Shown: one piece after another, positions 1 through 5,353 of the stretch | Position numbering within the stretch: the stretch's first letter is position 1 | Layout of the letters: the number at the start of each line of letters is the position of its first letter | Virus record (IMG/VR): IMGVR_UViG_3300017769_000172 | Span: 1-20,361 of that record | Reading direction: 5' to 3' (one strand) | DNA from: a virus | DNA: 20,361 nucleotides | Translations under genes and position numbers: made by a program | Notes under the pieces: model-generated | Databases searched by the model: none | Seen by the model: only the letters and a program-made list of their open reading frames with translations | What the model was told of the DNA's origin: nothing

Positions 1-1013
1 GCCATTTCGATGATAGGTAGATTCCTCAACAATACAGTATGAGTGAGACCATTGACATTGATTCCTTCAGATAGAATAGAATAGTGGAATACAACGAACC
101 TACGGTTGTCATCGTTGCCCCACTCTGTAAGAGTATTGAAGAATTCTTCACGTCCTACTTTCTTGCCATTGATGATAGCACCGAACTTAGATGTGATGTG
201 TAGTACATCATATCCATTCTCTTTAAGATACTCTAGGATGTCAGTTCTACCCAACATGAACCCAAGGATTCTTGAACTAGGTGCTGCCACTAATACTTTT
301 GCTGACTGCTGACTATCAAGTGAACTTAAAATGTCCTTGAGGTTCTCAGCGTCAACATCATGTGCGTTATGCTTTTCTCTGATTCTATCAGTCTCAAAAG
401 GTACAATCTGAGGTGGAAGAATAGCACCTGCTTCAATCAATTCTGTTGCAGGTACGTTCTCTAGAGTCTGACCCCATACGGTTGAGTTGTTCATGCCACG
501 ACATGCTGAGACACCACGACCCATGCGAGGTGTTGCTGTAAAGGCGAACCTACGAGTAGCATTGTGAACCATACCATTCACACCTTCAAAGAACTTTTTG
601 CCTGTTCCATTGTGTGCTTCATCGTAGTATACAGTATCAATAGTGATATCTGCATCAACTACACGATGTAATGAGTGGTATGTAGTAAAGATGATTTTAT
701 GCTTAGTATGTGTGCTTACAAATAGTTTGACATCTTCAGGTTTAGTGCTAGATGTATAGTGAGTCTCACCTGAGTGGACGTGCATAATATCAGCATCACT
801 TACGAATTCTGTAAACTCTGCACACAATTGGTTTGCCAATAGGATACGAGGTGCAACAACTACAGTTGTAGTATCATATCTCTGCTGCATCTGCTCGATC
901 AAGTCAGCGATCATAATATAAGTCTTACCGCCACCAGTAGGTACGATGATCTTACCGATATCATACTGCTGCATCCTATCGAATGCTCTTTGCTGATGGG
1001 GTCTCAAATTCAT
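1..1013 (-). CDS. Superfamily II DEAH-box helicase (3' end cut off by window edge)
   Basis: Translation from the ATG at 1013 stays open to position 1 (337 codons). The protein starts MNLRPHQQRAF and shows the helicase motifs in order: Walker A PTGGGKT at residues 25-31, DEAH at 131-134, motif III FTATP at about 158-162, and a motif V-like SEGINV near residue 315. Motif VI must lie beyond the window. These motifs place it among SSL2/type III restriction-like ATP-dependent translocases. T4 UvsW has a long N-terminal domain before Walker A, and this protein has none. It is therefore a helicase of the same superfamily but not a clear UvsW; its substrate is unknown. It sits alone after a terminator and 22 nt after an extended -10 promoter, so it probably forms its own early transcription unit. 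Family call is strong; the role in replication or recombination is inferred. Confidence 0.93.
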   Translation of the reverse strand, partial: MNLRPHQQRAFDRMQQYDIGKIIVPTGGGKTYIMIADLIEQMQQRYDTTTVVVAPRILLANQLCAEFTEFVSDADIMHVHSGETHYTSSTKPEDVKLFVSTHTKHKIIFTTYHSLHRVVDADITIDTVYYDEAHNGTGKKFFEGVNGMVHNATRRFAFTATPRMGRGVSACRGMNNSTVWGQTLENVPATELIEAGAILPPQIVPFETDRIREKHNAHDVDAENLKDILSSLDSQQSAKVLVAAPSSRILGFMLGRTDILEYLKENGYDVLHITSKFGAIINGKKVGREEFFNTLTEWGNDDNRRFVVFHYSILSEGINVNGLTHTVLLRNLPIIEM

Positions 1014-1034
1014 GCTTTGTTCGTCAGTACCCTT

Positions 1035-1043
1035 ATTATAGCA
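1035..1043 (-). promoter_or_regulatory. Extended -10 promoter for the helicase
   Basis: On the minus strand this reads TGCTATAAT, a perfect extended -10 (TGn + TATAAT). It begins directly after the T-tract of a terminator and ends 21 nt before the helicase ATG. No good -35 hexamer is found 17 nt upstream, because that position falls in the terminator stem. An equivalent element precedes the gene at 1093-1347. Confidence 0.6.
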
Positions 1044-1069
1044 TAAAAAAACCCCCTGTGTAGGGGGTT
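1044..1069 (-). terminator. Rho-independent terminator
   Basis: On the minus strand AACCCCC-TACACA-GGGGGTT forms a 7-bp GC-rich stem with a 6-nt loop and is followed by a run of T. It lies 23 nt beyond the stop of the 84-aa gene and closes that unit before the helicase promoter. Confidence 0.85.
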
Positions 1070-1092
1070 GTGCCACTTAGTCAAGTGTCATA

Positions 1093-1347
1093 TCACCAAC
1101 GAGTTTGAATCAGTGCTGAGTTGAACAACTGGGGTTCTTCATGCATGTCAGTTACTTCATAGTTGTAACCCTCAACACGAGAGTCAACTTCTTTTTGAAA
1201 TGATTCAGTATTGATATATGACTTCGACTGCATATTCTCACAAAATGTGACTGTCTTATACATTAGACGCTCGCTGATAGTTCCATCAGCATACTTGACT
1301 GGATAGAAGTCAACTACCATGTTTCCGCCAGTTGCTGTGAGTTGCAT
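1093..1347 (-). CDS. Hypothetical protein, 84 aa
   Basis: I do not recognise this protein. It starts MQLTATGGNMVVDF, is soluble by composition, and has no Cys cluster or membrane segment; several Glu and Tyr residues are spread through it. The ATG at 1347 follows a purine-rich GAGAGAGAC stretch that can act as a ribosome site. The gene is monocistronic: an extended -10 promoter lies 24 nt upstream, directly after one terminator, and a second terminator follows its stop. This isolation in its own short unit suggests independent early expression. Function unknown. Confidence 0.75.
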   Translation of the reverse strand: MQLTATGGNMVVDFYPVKYADGTISERLMYKTVTFCENMQSKSYINTESFQKEVDSRVEGYNYEVTDMHEEPQLFNSALIQTRW

Positions 1348-1370
1348 AGGTCTCTCTCGATTACTTTGTA

Positions 1371-1379
1371 ATCATAGCA
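1371..1379 (-). promoter_or_regulatory. Extended -10 promoter for the 84-aa gene
   Basis: The minus strand reads TGCTATGAT directly after the T-tract of the terminator at 1381-1407 and 23 nt before the ATG at 1347. The distance and position match the unit in front of the helicase. Confidence 0.5.
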
Positions 1380-1380
1380 C

Positions 1381-1407
1381 AAAAAAAGACCCCCTTCTAG
1401 GGGTCTT
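1381..1407 (-). terminator. Rho-independent terminator
   Basis: On the minus strand AAGACCCC-TAGAAG-GGGGTCTT forms an 8-bp stem followed by seven T. It lies 20 nt after the stop of the 55-aa gene at 1428-1595 and ends the small-gene operon to its right. Confidence 0.85.
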
Positions 1408-1427
1408 GTGACAGTTTGTAGAGTGTC

Positions 1428-1595
1428 CTATTCTGGAACTAGATATCTACAGATTTTCTTTGCTGATTGGTTGTGTCTTAAGTTTTCAGAATCAACTAAA
1501 CATTCAAAGTAGTCATTCCATAACTGGTTTTCGTATGTTTCAGCGTGAAAGTTTGTAAACTCTGGAGTTTGTTTCTGTGTAAAGATGTTGTGCAT
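1428..1595 (-). CDS. Small hypothetical protein, 55 aa
   Basis: This gene was found by direct translation. It starts MHNIFTQKQTPEF and ends RYLVPE followed by TAG. The ATG at 1595 is preceded by GAGG with a 5-nt spacer, a good ribosome site that fixes the start. It is the last gene of the early small-gene run and is followed 20 nt later by a terminator. It is rich in Asn, Glu and aromatic residues and has no recognisable domain. A 73-nt gap separates it from the preceding gene. The ribosome site and the terminator placement make it a likely real gene; function unknown. Confidence 0.7.
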   Translation of the reverse strand: MHNIFTQKQTPEFTNFHAETYENQLWNDYFECLVDSENLRHNQSAKKICRYLVPE

Positions 1596-1668
1596 TGTAC
1601 CTCACTTGTTGAATTTGATTTCCATAATGTTTTGGAGTTTTAGTGCATGGCATTTGTATTGACTGATA

Positions 1669-1836
1669 CTATTTAGTCAGTAATGTTTGGGATTTCACAC
1701 AATGTACATCATAATTAATGTTCTCTTCAAATAAGTCCATTAGATTAGCAGTTGATTCTTCACCAAAAGTGATGATCTCTTTACGGTCGAATAGTTTATC
1801 ACCATCCTTCCAGTAAACAACTTTGTATGGGTTCAT
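1669..1836 (-). CDS. Small hypothetical protein, 55 aa
   Basis: The protein starts MNPYKVVYWKDGDK and ends SQTLLTK followed by TAG. Its ATG overlaps the stop of the upstream 62-aa gene as ATGA, a classical translational-coupling arrangement that both fixes the start and supports the gene. Composition is mixed and acidic in the middle (Glu-Glu near residues 26-27 and 37-38). No domain is recognised. A further 73 nt without a clear gene follow before the next ATG. Confidence 0.75.
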   Translation of the reverse strand: MNPYKVVYWKDGDKLFDRKEIITFGEESTANLMDLFEENINYDVHCVKSQTLLTK

Positions 1837-2021
1837 TTGTGTACAATCCAGTTAGGGTCTTTTGTTGGGTGTACCCAAAAACCTGTGTTGGCATTTGGGT
1901 GAAAAACATACCATCTATCGAGACGTTCGCTCACATGAACATAACCGTCACGATGTAAATGATATCTGAACATTTCTTCTGCTTGTCGATTACCTTTTCG
2001 AGGTTCCAGTCTGATTCTCAT
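1833..2021 (-). CDS. Small hypothetical protein, 62 aa
   Basis: The protein starts MRIRLEPRKGNRQ and is basic at its N-terminus, with aromatic and His-rich sequence after that (HLHRDGY, RWYVFHP, GFWVHP). Its ATG at 2021 immediately follows the TAA of the preceding gene with no spacer, and its own TGA overlaps the next ATG (ATGA). No family is recognised. The tight packing on both sides is good evidence that it is translated. Confidence 0.75.
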   Translation of the reverse strand: MRIRLEPRKGNRQAEEMFRYHLHRDGYVHVSERLDRWYVFHPNANTGFWVHPTKDPNWIVHK

Positions 2022-2195
2022 TTAATAACTCTGTTCTAAGGTGCATAAGTCATCCTTACAAATTGAGTAAGTAATACTGTCAGTATGGTATGACCGATAG
2101 AGTTTCTTCCAGATCAATGTGAACTCTTCTAGATTCAAGTTCTTGAATAGAACTTTATCATCGTAGTAGATATGATAGGAAGTTGACTCTGACAT
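2022..2195 (-). CDS. Small conserved-type phage protein, 57 aa
   Basis: This gene was found by direct translation. The protein starts MSESTSYHIYYDDKVLF and ends CTLEQSY followed by TAA, which abuts the ATG of the next gene. Small proteins with this kind of start (a Tyr-rich beta strand, then FKNLNLEEF-like sequence) recur in marine T4-like phages in my recollection, but no function is known. The ATG at 2195 lies 2 nt after the stop of the upstream gene. Packing on both sides supports it. Confidence 0.75.
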   Translation of the reverse strand: MSESTSYHIYYDDKVLFKNLNLEEFTLIWKKLYRSYHTDSITYSICKDDLCTLEQSY

Positions 2196-2197
2196 AT

Positions 2198-2338
2198 TTA
2201 ATAAAGTGAATTGACTACATCATATTCAGAACCAAGGACACTGGATACCCAATCATCCTCGTTCTCTTGAACACAATCGAATGAACTATTGTACTCGATG
2301 TTTACATTGTCCAGTTTATAGGTACTGACCGAACCCAT
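2198..2338 (-). CDS. Small acidic hypothetical protein, 46 aa
   Basis: The start chosen is the ATG at 2338 (MGSVSTYKLDN), because GAGGAA lies 5 nt upstream; a longer reading from 2413 would lie mostly inside the preceding gene. The protein is acidic, with an ENEDDW segment. It overlaps the end of the upstream 66-aa gene by 23 nt, and its stop lies 2 nt before the next ATG. No domain is recognised. Confidence 0.65.
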   Translation of the reverse strand: MGSVSTYKLDNVNIEYNSSFDCVQENEDDWVSSVLGSEYDVVNSLY

Positions 2339-2516
2339 TGCGTTCCTCGATGTTTGCCCTGCGTTCGAGGTTTTGCCATTCACGCTTTTTGCGTTTGAGA
2401 GTTTTGATTTCATCGATTGAATAAAGAAAGGGATCTTTGTCTGCCTCTTTTAGTGCCTTCTTGATCGACTTAATGATGCCGAGAGAAGTCTGAGGTTTGT
2501 TTACAGGAGTAATCAT
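2316..2516 (-). CDS. Small hypothetical protein with charged helix, 66 aa
   Basis: The start chosen is the ATG at 2516 (MITPVNKPQTSLG). The alternative 54 nt upstream would use TTG and extend into the oxygenase gene. The chosen start lies 10 nt after the oxygenase stop. The protein is mostly charged alpha-helix (DEIKTLKRKKREWQNLERR) and ends in a Gly-rich GFGQYL. There is no clear ribosome site, and the ATG sits inside a TGCTATGAT extended -10-like sequence. A structural or regulatory role is possible, but nothing specific can be claimed. Confidence 0.65.
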   Translation of the reverse strand: MITPVNKPQTSLGIIKSIKKALKEADKDPFLYSIDEIKTLKRKKREWQNLERRANIEERNGFGQYL

Positions 2517-2526
2517 AGCATGAATT

Positions 2527-3153
2527 TTATGGTGTGGGGGTGTCTTGTGACGCTTTGTTGTTTGGCACAACGTACAAGTTCCCTGAGAATGTTATACGAG
2601 GGGCATCAGAGGGGTTAGGAGCAACGAAATGAGGATAATGCGAGGGAAATATAATAAGGTCTCCTTTAGTTGCCTTAGGGACGATTCTCGTTTGAATCGG
2701 CATATCAAATGCTTCAGTTAGACCTGACCTTTTATAGTTATCATGTCCATTATAAATGAACCGAAACAATGGGTCACCTTCGGGTACATCATACAAGTAA
2801 CACATGCTTAGATTACAGTTTGGTAAACTATGTGTATGGTACTCTTGATGCATACCTTTAGTATATAGATTTGCCCACGCTTCCTGAGGTACTACTTCGA
2901 TATCAATTTTAGGTTTCAATGCGTCAATCATCTTGTCAAGTGTTGACCTACAACATTCTAACCAGTCATTCCAAGGTAGATCTAAATTACTTTTAGATTG
3001 AAATGTAGATAAACAGTTACAGTCCCAAGGGGACTGCACATATAGACTCTCGTCTCTGATCTGCGGTTCAAATAATTTTTCAATTTGTTCCTGATACTCA
3101 ACAGGTACGCTCTCAACGTAATACCACTGAGGGCAAAACATTTCAATACTCAT
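2527..3153 (-). CDS. 2OG-Fe(II) oxygenase-like protein with HxH motif, 208 aa
   Basis: The core resembles the phage 2OG-Fe(II)_Oxy_5-type double-stranded beta-helix: W-x-N-L-Y near residue 93, then H106-T-H108, a strand with Cys and Tyr, then GDLIIFPS with distal H175, and R186 as the likely 2-oxoglutarate contact. Such enzymes couple oxidative decarboxylation of 2-oxoglutarate to substrate hydroxylation using Fe(II). The usual HxD carboxylate ligand is here HxH, a known variant of this subfamily. Substrate is unknown. The ATG at 3153 overlaps the stop of the preceding gene (ATGA). It is the only sizeable enzyme in the early small-gene operon. Of the three oxygenases here it is the least like the other two. 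Confidence 0.82.
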   Translation of the reverse strand: MSIEMFCPQWYYVESVPVEYQEQIEKLFEPQIRDESLYVQSPWDCNCLSTFQSKSNLDLPWNDWLECCRSTLDKMIDALKPKIDIEVVPQEAWANLYTKGMHQEYHTHSLPNCNLSMCYLYDVPEGDPLFRFIYNGHDNYKRSGLTEAFDMPIQTRIVPKATKGDLIIFPSHYPHFVAPNPSDAPRITFSGNLYVVPNNKASQDTPTP

Positions 3154-3350
3154 AATTTATAGAGATCATTTAGATGTAGTTTTCCAACAATTGATTCAAT
3201 ATGATTCATTTGTTGATGATAATCTTCTTCCGAGATATTCTTATCTTTGAAGAATCTTTTTTGTAAATACGAAACGTATTTAACGAGAGACTCTTTCAAT
3301 AGAGTCTTCTCGTCTGTATCAAACATAGAACTATGGTAGAGGTAACTCAT
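3150..3350 (-). CDS. Small hypothetical protein, 66 aa
   Basis: The protein starts MSYLYHSSMF and is a charged, probably helical protein (DEKTLLKESLVKYV). The ATG at 3350 has AGAGG directly next to it, which is close for a ribosome site. An alternative ATG at 3326 (MFDTDEK) would start 4 nt after the stop of the upstream gene and avoid the 20-nt overlap. Its stop overlaps the oxygenase ATG, so the two are coupled. No family is recognised. Confidence 0.7.
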   Translation of the reverse strand: MSYLYHSSMFDTDEKTLLKESLVKYVSYLQKRFFKDKNISEEDYHQQMNHIESIVGKLHLNDLYKL

Positions 3351-3522
3351 CCTCTCGTCTCCGTAATGACTGGGTGTACTCTAACACATGATCTCGTATT
3401 TCGAGTAGTTCGTCAAGGCATGTTTGGTTTAGCGCACATGCCCTGAGTTTATGATCAGGTTTGTGCAATGACTCTTCAAACAGAGTCAGTCCCCGATTGA
3501 ATTTTTCATCACGTTCCGTCAT
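3331..3522 (-). CDS. Small hypothetical protein, 63 aa
   Basis: The protein starts MTERDEKFNRGLTLF and is charged and mostly helical, with two Cys (RACALNQTC) and an Arg-rich C-terminus ending PLP. It lies 9 nt after the stop of the tiny upstream gene and overlaps the next gene by 20 nt. No domain is recognised. It is part of the early operon started at 4146. Confidence 0.7.
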   Translation of the reverse strand: MTERDEKFNRGLTLFEESLHKPDHKLRACALNQTCLDELLEIRDHVLEYTQSLRRREDELPLP

Positions 3523-3531
3523 TTGATGTTG

Positions 3532-3618
3532 TTAGTATTGTGTTGTATAGTCAAGATTGGTGTCTACTTCAGAACCATCATCGAACTCTAGCATGTCAAC
3601 ATCTTCATAGAAATCCAT
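3532..3618 (-). CDS. Possible tiny acidic peptide gene, 28 aa
   Basis: Reading from the ATG at 3618 gives MDFYEDVDMLEFDDG and onward to a stop at 3532. It has about nine acidic residues and only aromatic or polar partners. A GGGG stretch lies 5 nt before the ATG. It fits exactly between two better-supported genes, starting just inside the upstream stop and ending 9 nt before the next ATG. A longer reading in this frame from 3783 lies inside the 61-aa gene and is probably a shadow. Its size makes it uncertain. Confidence 0.4.
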   Translation of the reverse strand: MDFYEDVDMLEFDDGSEVDTNLDYTTQY

Positions 3619-3619
3619 G

Positions 3620-3805
3620 TCATCCCCAGTCCTCTTCTTGGACGTGAGCATTGAATTTTTGTTGTCTATTTGTTTTTGACTTGTAGTTGCCATTTGTGTC
3701 TTCGAGAAAGTTTGATTTCGAGTTCCGAGTCCTTTTGTCTCGGATAGATTTACCGTAGGAGTAGTTGCCTTTTTCGCTACCACCCCGCCTAAACGTCTTA
3801 CCCAT
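3620..3805 (-). CDS. Small basic hypothetical protein, 61 aa
   Basis: The protein starts MGKTFRRGGSEKG and is rich in Lys, Arg, Asn and Ser, with an acidic-aromatic tail EEDWG. This looks like an unstructured nucleic-acid-binding-type protein, although no fold is recognised. I prefer it to the overlapping reading at 3532-3783 because the MGKTFRR start and strongly basic composition resemble small proteins I recall from marine T4-like phages. A 54-nt AT-rich gap separates it from the previous gene. Confidence 0.6.
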   Translation of the reverse strand: MGKTFRRGGSEKGNYSYGKSIRDKRTRNSKSNFLEDTNGNYKSKTNRQQKFNAHVQEEDWG

Positions 3806-3859
3806 TTGTACTTAGATTTTATTCTAAAGTAAACTACATTTTATATATGAAATAGAGGA

Positions 3860-4093
3860 TTATACCTCAGTTTCGGATGCTACGGAATTCCGAACTGCTT
3901 CCATAACATCACTGAAAGGAAGAACATCATTGTCTTCCGATTCTTCGATAACATAGAGATCATCGAATACATAACCGACACCATGTAGGAAGTCAGAGGT
4001 TTTTTCCACCACATCCTGTAGGATAGTTCCTTCAAACTCCTTAGTTGTGACAGTTCCGTCTTCGTCAGTTGCGGTCAAAATAAAAGAGGGCAT
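3860..4093 (-). CDS. Small acidic phage protein, 77 aa; first gene of the early operon
   Basis: The start is the ATG at 4093 (MPSFILTATDEDG). A TTG at 4105 would extend it by four residues, but it lies only about 6 nt from the predicted transcript start. The N-terminal strand pattern ILTATDEDGTV and the later DFLHGVGY resemble small acidic proteins I recall in cyanophages; no function is known. It is the first gene behind a consensus sigma-70 promoter whose -35 overlaps the stop of the upstream tail gene, so it should be among the first transcripts in this block. Confidence 0.75.
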   Translation of the reverse strand: MPSFILTATDEDGTVTTKEFEGTILQDVVEKTSDFLHGVGYVFDDLYVIEESEDNDVLPFSDVMEAVRNSVASETEV

Positions 4094-4117
4094 TGGTTTT
4101 ACCAAGTGAACCCTCGT

Positions 4118-4146
4118 ATTATAATGGATTTTCAGTCAGGTGTCAA
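4118..4146 (-). promoter_or_regulatory. Consensus sigma-70 promoter (TTGACA-17-TATAAT)
   Basis: On the minus strand TTGACA (4146-4141) and TATAAT (4123-4118) are both perfect hexamers separated by exactly 17 nt. The -35 overlaps the TGA of the gene ending at 4143. The predicted start site is near 4111, giving a leader of about 18 nt to the ATG at 4093. It should be read by host polymerase without phage factors and marks the change from late to early genes. Confidence 0.85.
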
Positions 4147-4502
4147 CCCTTTGGATATGCGTCTTTCGTACTCTTGACTCCGTTGTACCAGATGCCAGTC
4201 TTTGCTGCTTCTCCTAGTTTACCATCATCAATGTCATGCCAGAGTTGATCGAGTTGTTCTGGTAGTTCATTATATGCAAACTTTCTCTGCATATCATATG
4301 GTTCGGGTGTTATTGTTTTTCTTGAGATAGTATCCGTTGATTGATCGTAATCAAAATCTGGGGGTTGGTCTGTCCCTGCAACAAAAGATAATCCAGTTTC
4401 ATCGATATCTTTCCATGCGTAATCGCTATGTGCTTCAAATGTGTCTGCGTCTTCTACAAACTGACAAACGAGACCTGCTGTAGTGTGTACTAGTGCTTTC
4501 AT
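4143..4502 (-). CDS. XkdW-like phage tail-associated protein, 119 aa
   Basis: The start is the ATG at 4502 (MKALVHTTAGLVC). A reading from 4610 exists but its extra part lies inside the adhesin-like gene. The C-terminal part carries the pattern ELPEQLDQLWHDIDDG followed by VKSTKDAYPKG, typical of the XkdW/tail-fibre-assembly type region found near phage tail-fibre genes. The N-terminal half is an acidic small domain. It starts 5 nt after the stop of the glycine-rich adhesin gene, so it is co-expressed with it. A role as fibre chaperone or minor tail protein is inferred from this position. Its stop codon is embedded in the next promoter. Confidence 0.75.
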   Translation of the reverse strand: MKALVHTTAGLVCQFVEDADTFEAHSDYAWKDIDETGLSFVAGTDQPPDFDYDQSTDTISRKTITPEPYDMQRKFAYNELPEQLDQLWHDIDDGKLGEAAKTGIWYNGVKSTKDAYPKG

Positions 4503-4507
4503 GTTAC

Positions 4508-5317
4508 TTAAGAATAATTGTAAACGATTACGACTCCTGCACCACCATTTGAGTTGTTGTATGCGTGTGAGTTTTGTGAATAATAACCATGACCACCACC
4601 AGAACCCCATTGTCCATGAGTGATTTCTTCTTGGTTATTGTAGTAATGGTGTGATGAACCTGCTTTATGCCAGAATGATGAACCTGCCACACCTTCGTTG
4701 TTTGAACTGTGTGACATTTCTCCACCACCCCCTGGCAAATTAATGTCTCCACCACTGGCATTTCCCCCAGGTCCACCCTGATGAGGGTTGTCTGATTGAC
4801 CGCCTTGTCCACCAGTTGCAGTGCAATATGAACCAAACGATGACGTACCGCCTGATGCTGCTCTGCCACCATTTCTTACATAAGCACCACCATTACCGTA
4901 AGTATAACTTACCGTACTAACTCCTGACACGTCAATCCATTTAATAGCAGTAGCACCACCGCCACCTCCTGCACCACGATAGTTGTTATCATTAATTCTT
5001 GCACCACCGCCACCACCTGTGACATATACTAATACATTGCTACAACCACTTGGTTTAGTCCATGTACCACTACCACCTGCTGTAGTCTTAGAGTTCCAAG
5101 TACCGTTCTGCGATGTATATACATTCATCCCTAACAATCTTCCACCCATTGCGGTGGGAACCCATGCTGAACCGTTCCACATGATCGAATGGTTCGCACT
5201 GGGTGTACCAGTAAGAAATCCACTCAGATCACTAGCAGGTGCAGTATTTAACGTTGTTGAGTCACCAGTAAACTGGGTCGTTCCAACGTTCAGTGTACCG
5301 ACATTTAACTGTGACAT
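4508..5317 (-). CDS. Glycine-rich tail adhesin-like protein, 269 aa
   Basis: Residues 1-55 are a fibre-type N-terminus (MSQLNVGTLNVG, then HSIMWNGSAWVP). Residue 80 onward carries the glycine-rich domain seen in phage tips and tail fibres: SGTWTKPSGCSNVLVYVTGGGGG, then repeated Gly runs at about 101-105, 116-121, 168-173, 195-199 and 238-243, with a closing strand GVVIVYNYS. Asn, His, Ser and Tyr fill the loops between Gly runs. This resembles polyglycine-type receptor-binding tips such as S16-like gp38, so a host-recognition role is inferred. The start motif MSQLNV is shared with the 461-aa fibre gene at 10398-11783. A perfect late promoter lies 29 nt upstream. No clear ribosome site is visible. 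Confidence 0.85.
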   Translation of the reverse strand: MSQLNVGTLNVGTTQFTGDSTTLNTAPASDLSGFLTGTPSANHSIMWNGSAWVPTAMGGRLLGMNVYTSQNGTWNSKTTAGGSGTWTKPSGCSNVLVYVTGGGGGARINDNNYRGAGGGGGATAIKWIDVSGVSTVSYTYGNGGAYVRNGGRAASGGTSSFGSYCTATGGQGGQSDNPHQGGPGGNASGGDINLPGGGGEMSHSSNNEGVAGSSFWHKAGSSHHYYNNQEEITHGQWGSGGGHGYYSQNSHAYNNSNGGAGVVIVYNYS

Positions 5318-5345
5318 TTAACCATTGCTTTTATTTCTACAATCC

Positions 5346-5353
5346 TATTTATA
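5346..5353 (-). promoter_or_regulatory. T4-type late promoter TATAAATA
   Basis: The minus strand reads CCTATAAATAGG, a perfect match to the T4 late consensus inside a palindrome. The TAA within it is the stop codon of the DUF401 gene. It lies 29 nt before the ATG of the glycine-rich adhesin gene. Confidence 0.8.

Noticed and set aside
106-312. Plus-strand reading of 68 aa
   Set aside because: It is antisense to the helicase, whose motifs prove the minus frame.
1596-1668. Possible tiny reading (MEIKFNK) before the 55-aa gene
   Set aside because: Seven codons only, with no ribosome site; more likely leader sequence.
2512-2520. Third TGCTATGAT as an extended -10 promoter
   Set aside because: It coincides with the start codon of the 66-aa gene, has no terminator before it, and has no gene start 21-24 nt after it.
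2517-2570. TTG-started extension of the 66-aa gene
   Set aside because: It lies in the oxygenase gene and starts with TTG; an ATG at 2516 follows the oxygenase stop.
3619-3783. Upstream part of the 83-aa reading ending at 3532
   Set aside because: It overlaps the better-supported 61-aa basic protein; only the last 28 codons are kept as a possible gene.
4503-4610. N-terminal extension of the XkdW-like gene
   Set aside because: Trp-rich shadow of the adhesin gene end; the ATG at 4502, just after the adhesin stop, is the natural start.
4528-4872. Minus-strand reading of 114 aa inside the adhesin-like gene
   Set aside because: His/Gln/Val-rich frame shadow of the Gly-rich coding sequence.
4983-5321. 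Plus-strand Pro-rich reading of 112 aa
   Set aside because: It is the complement of Gly codons in the adhesin-like gene; the polyproline is an artefact.
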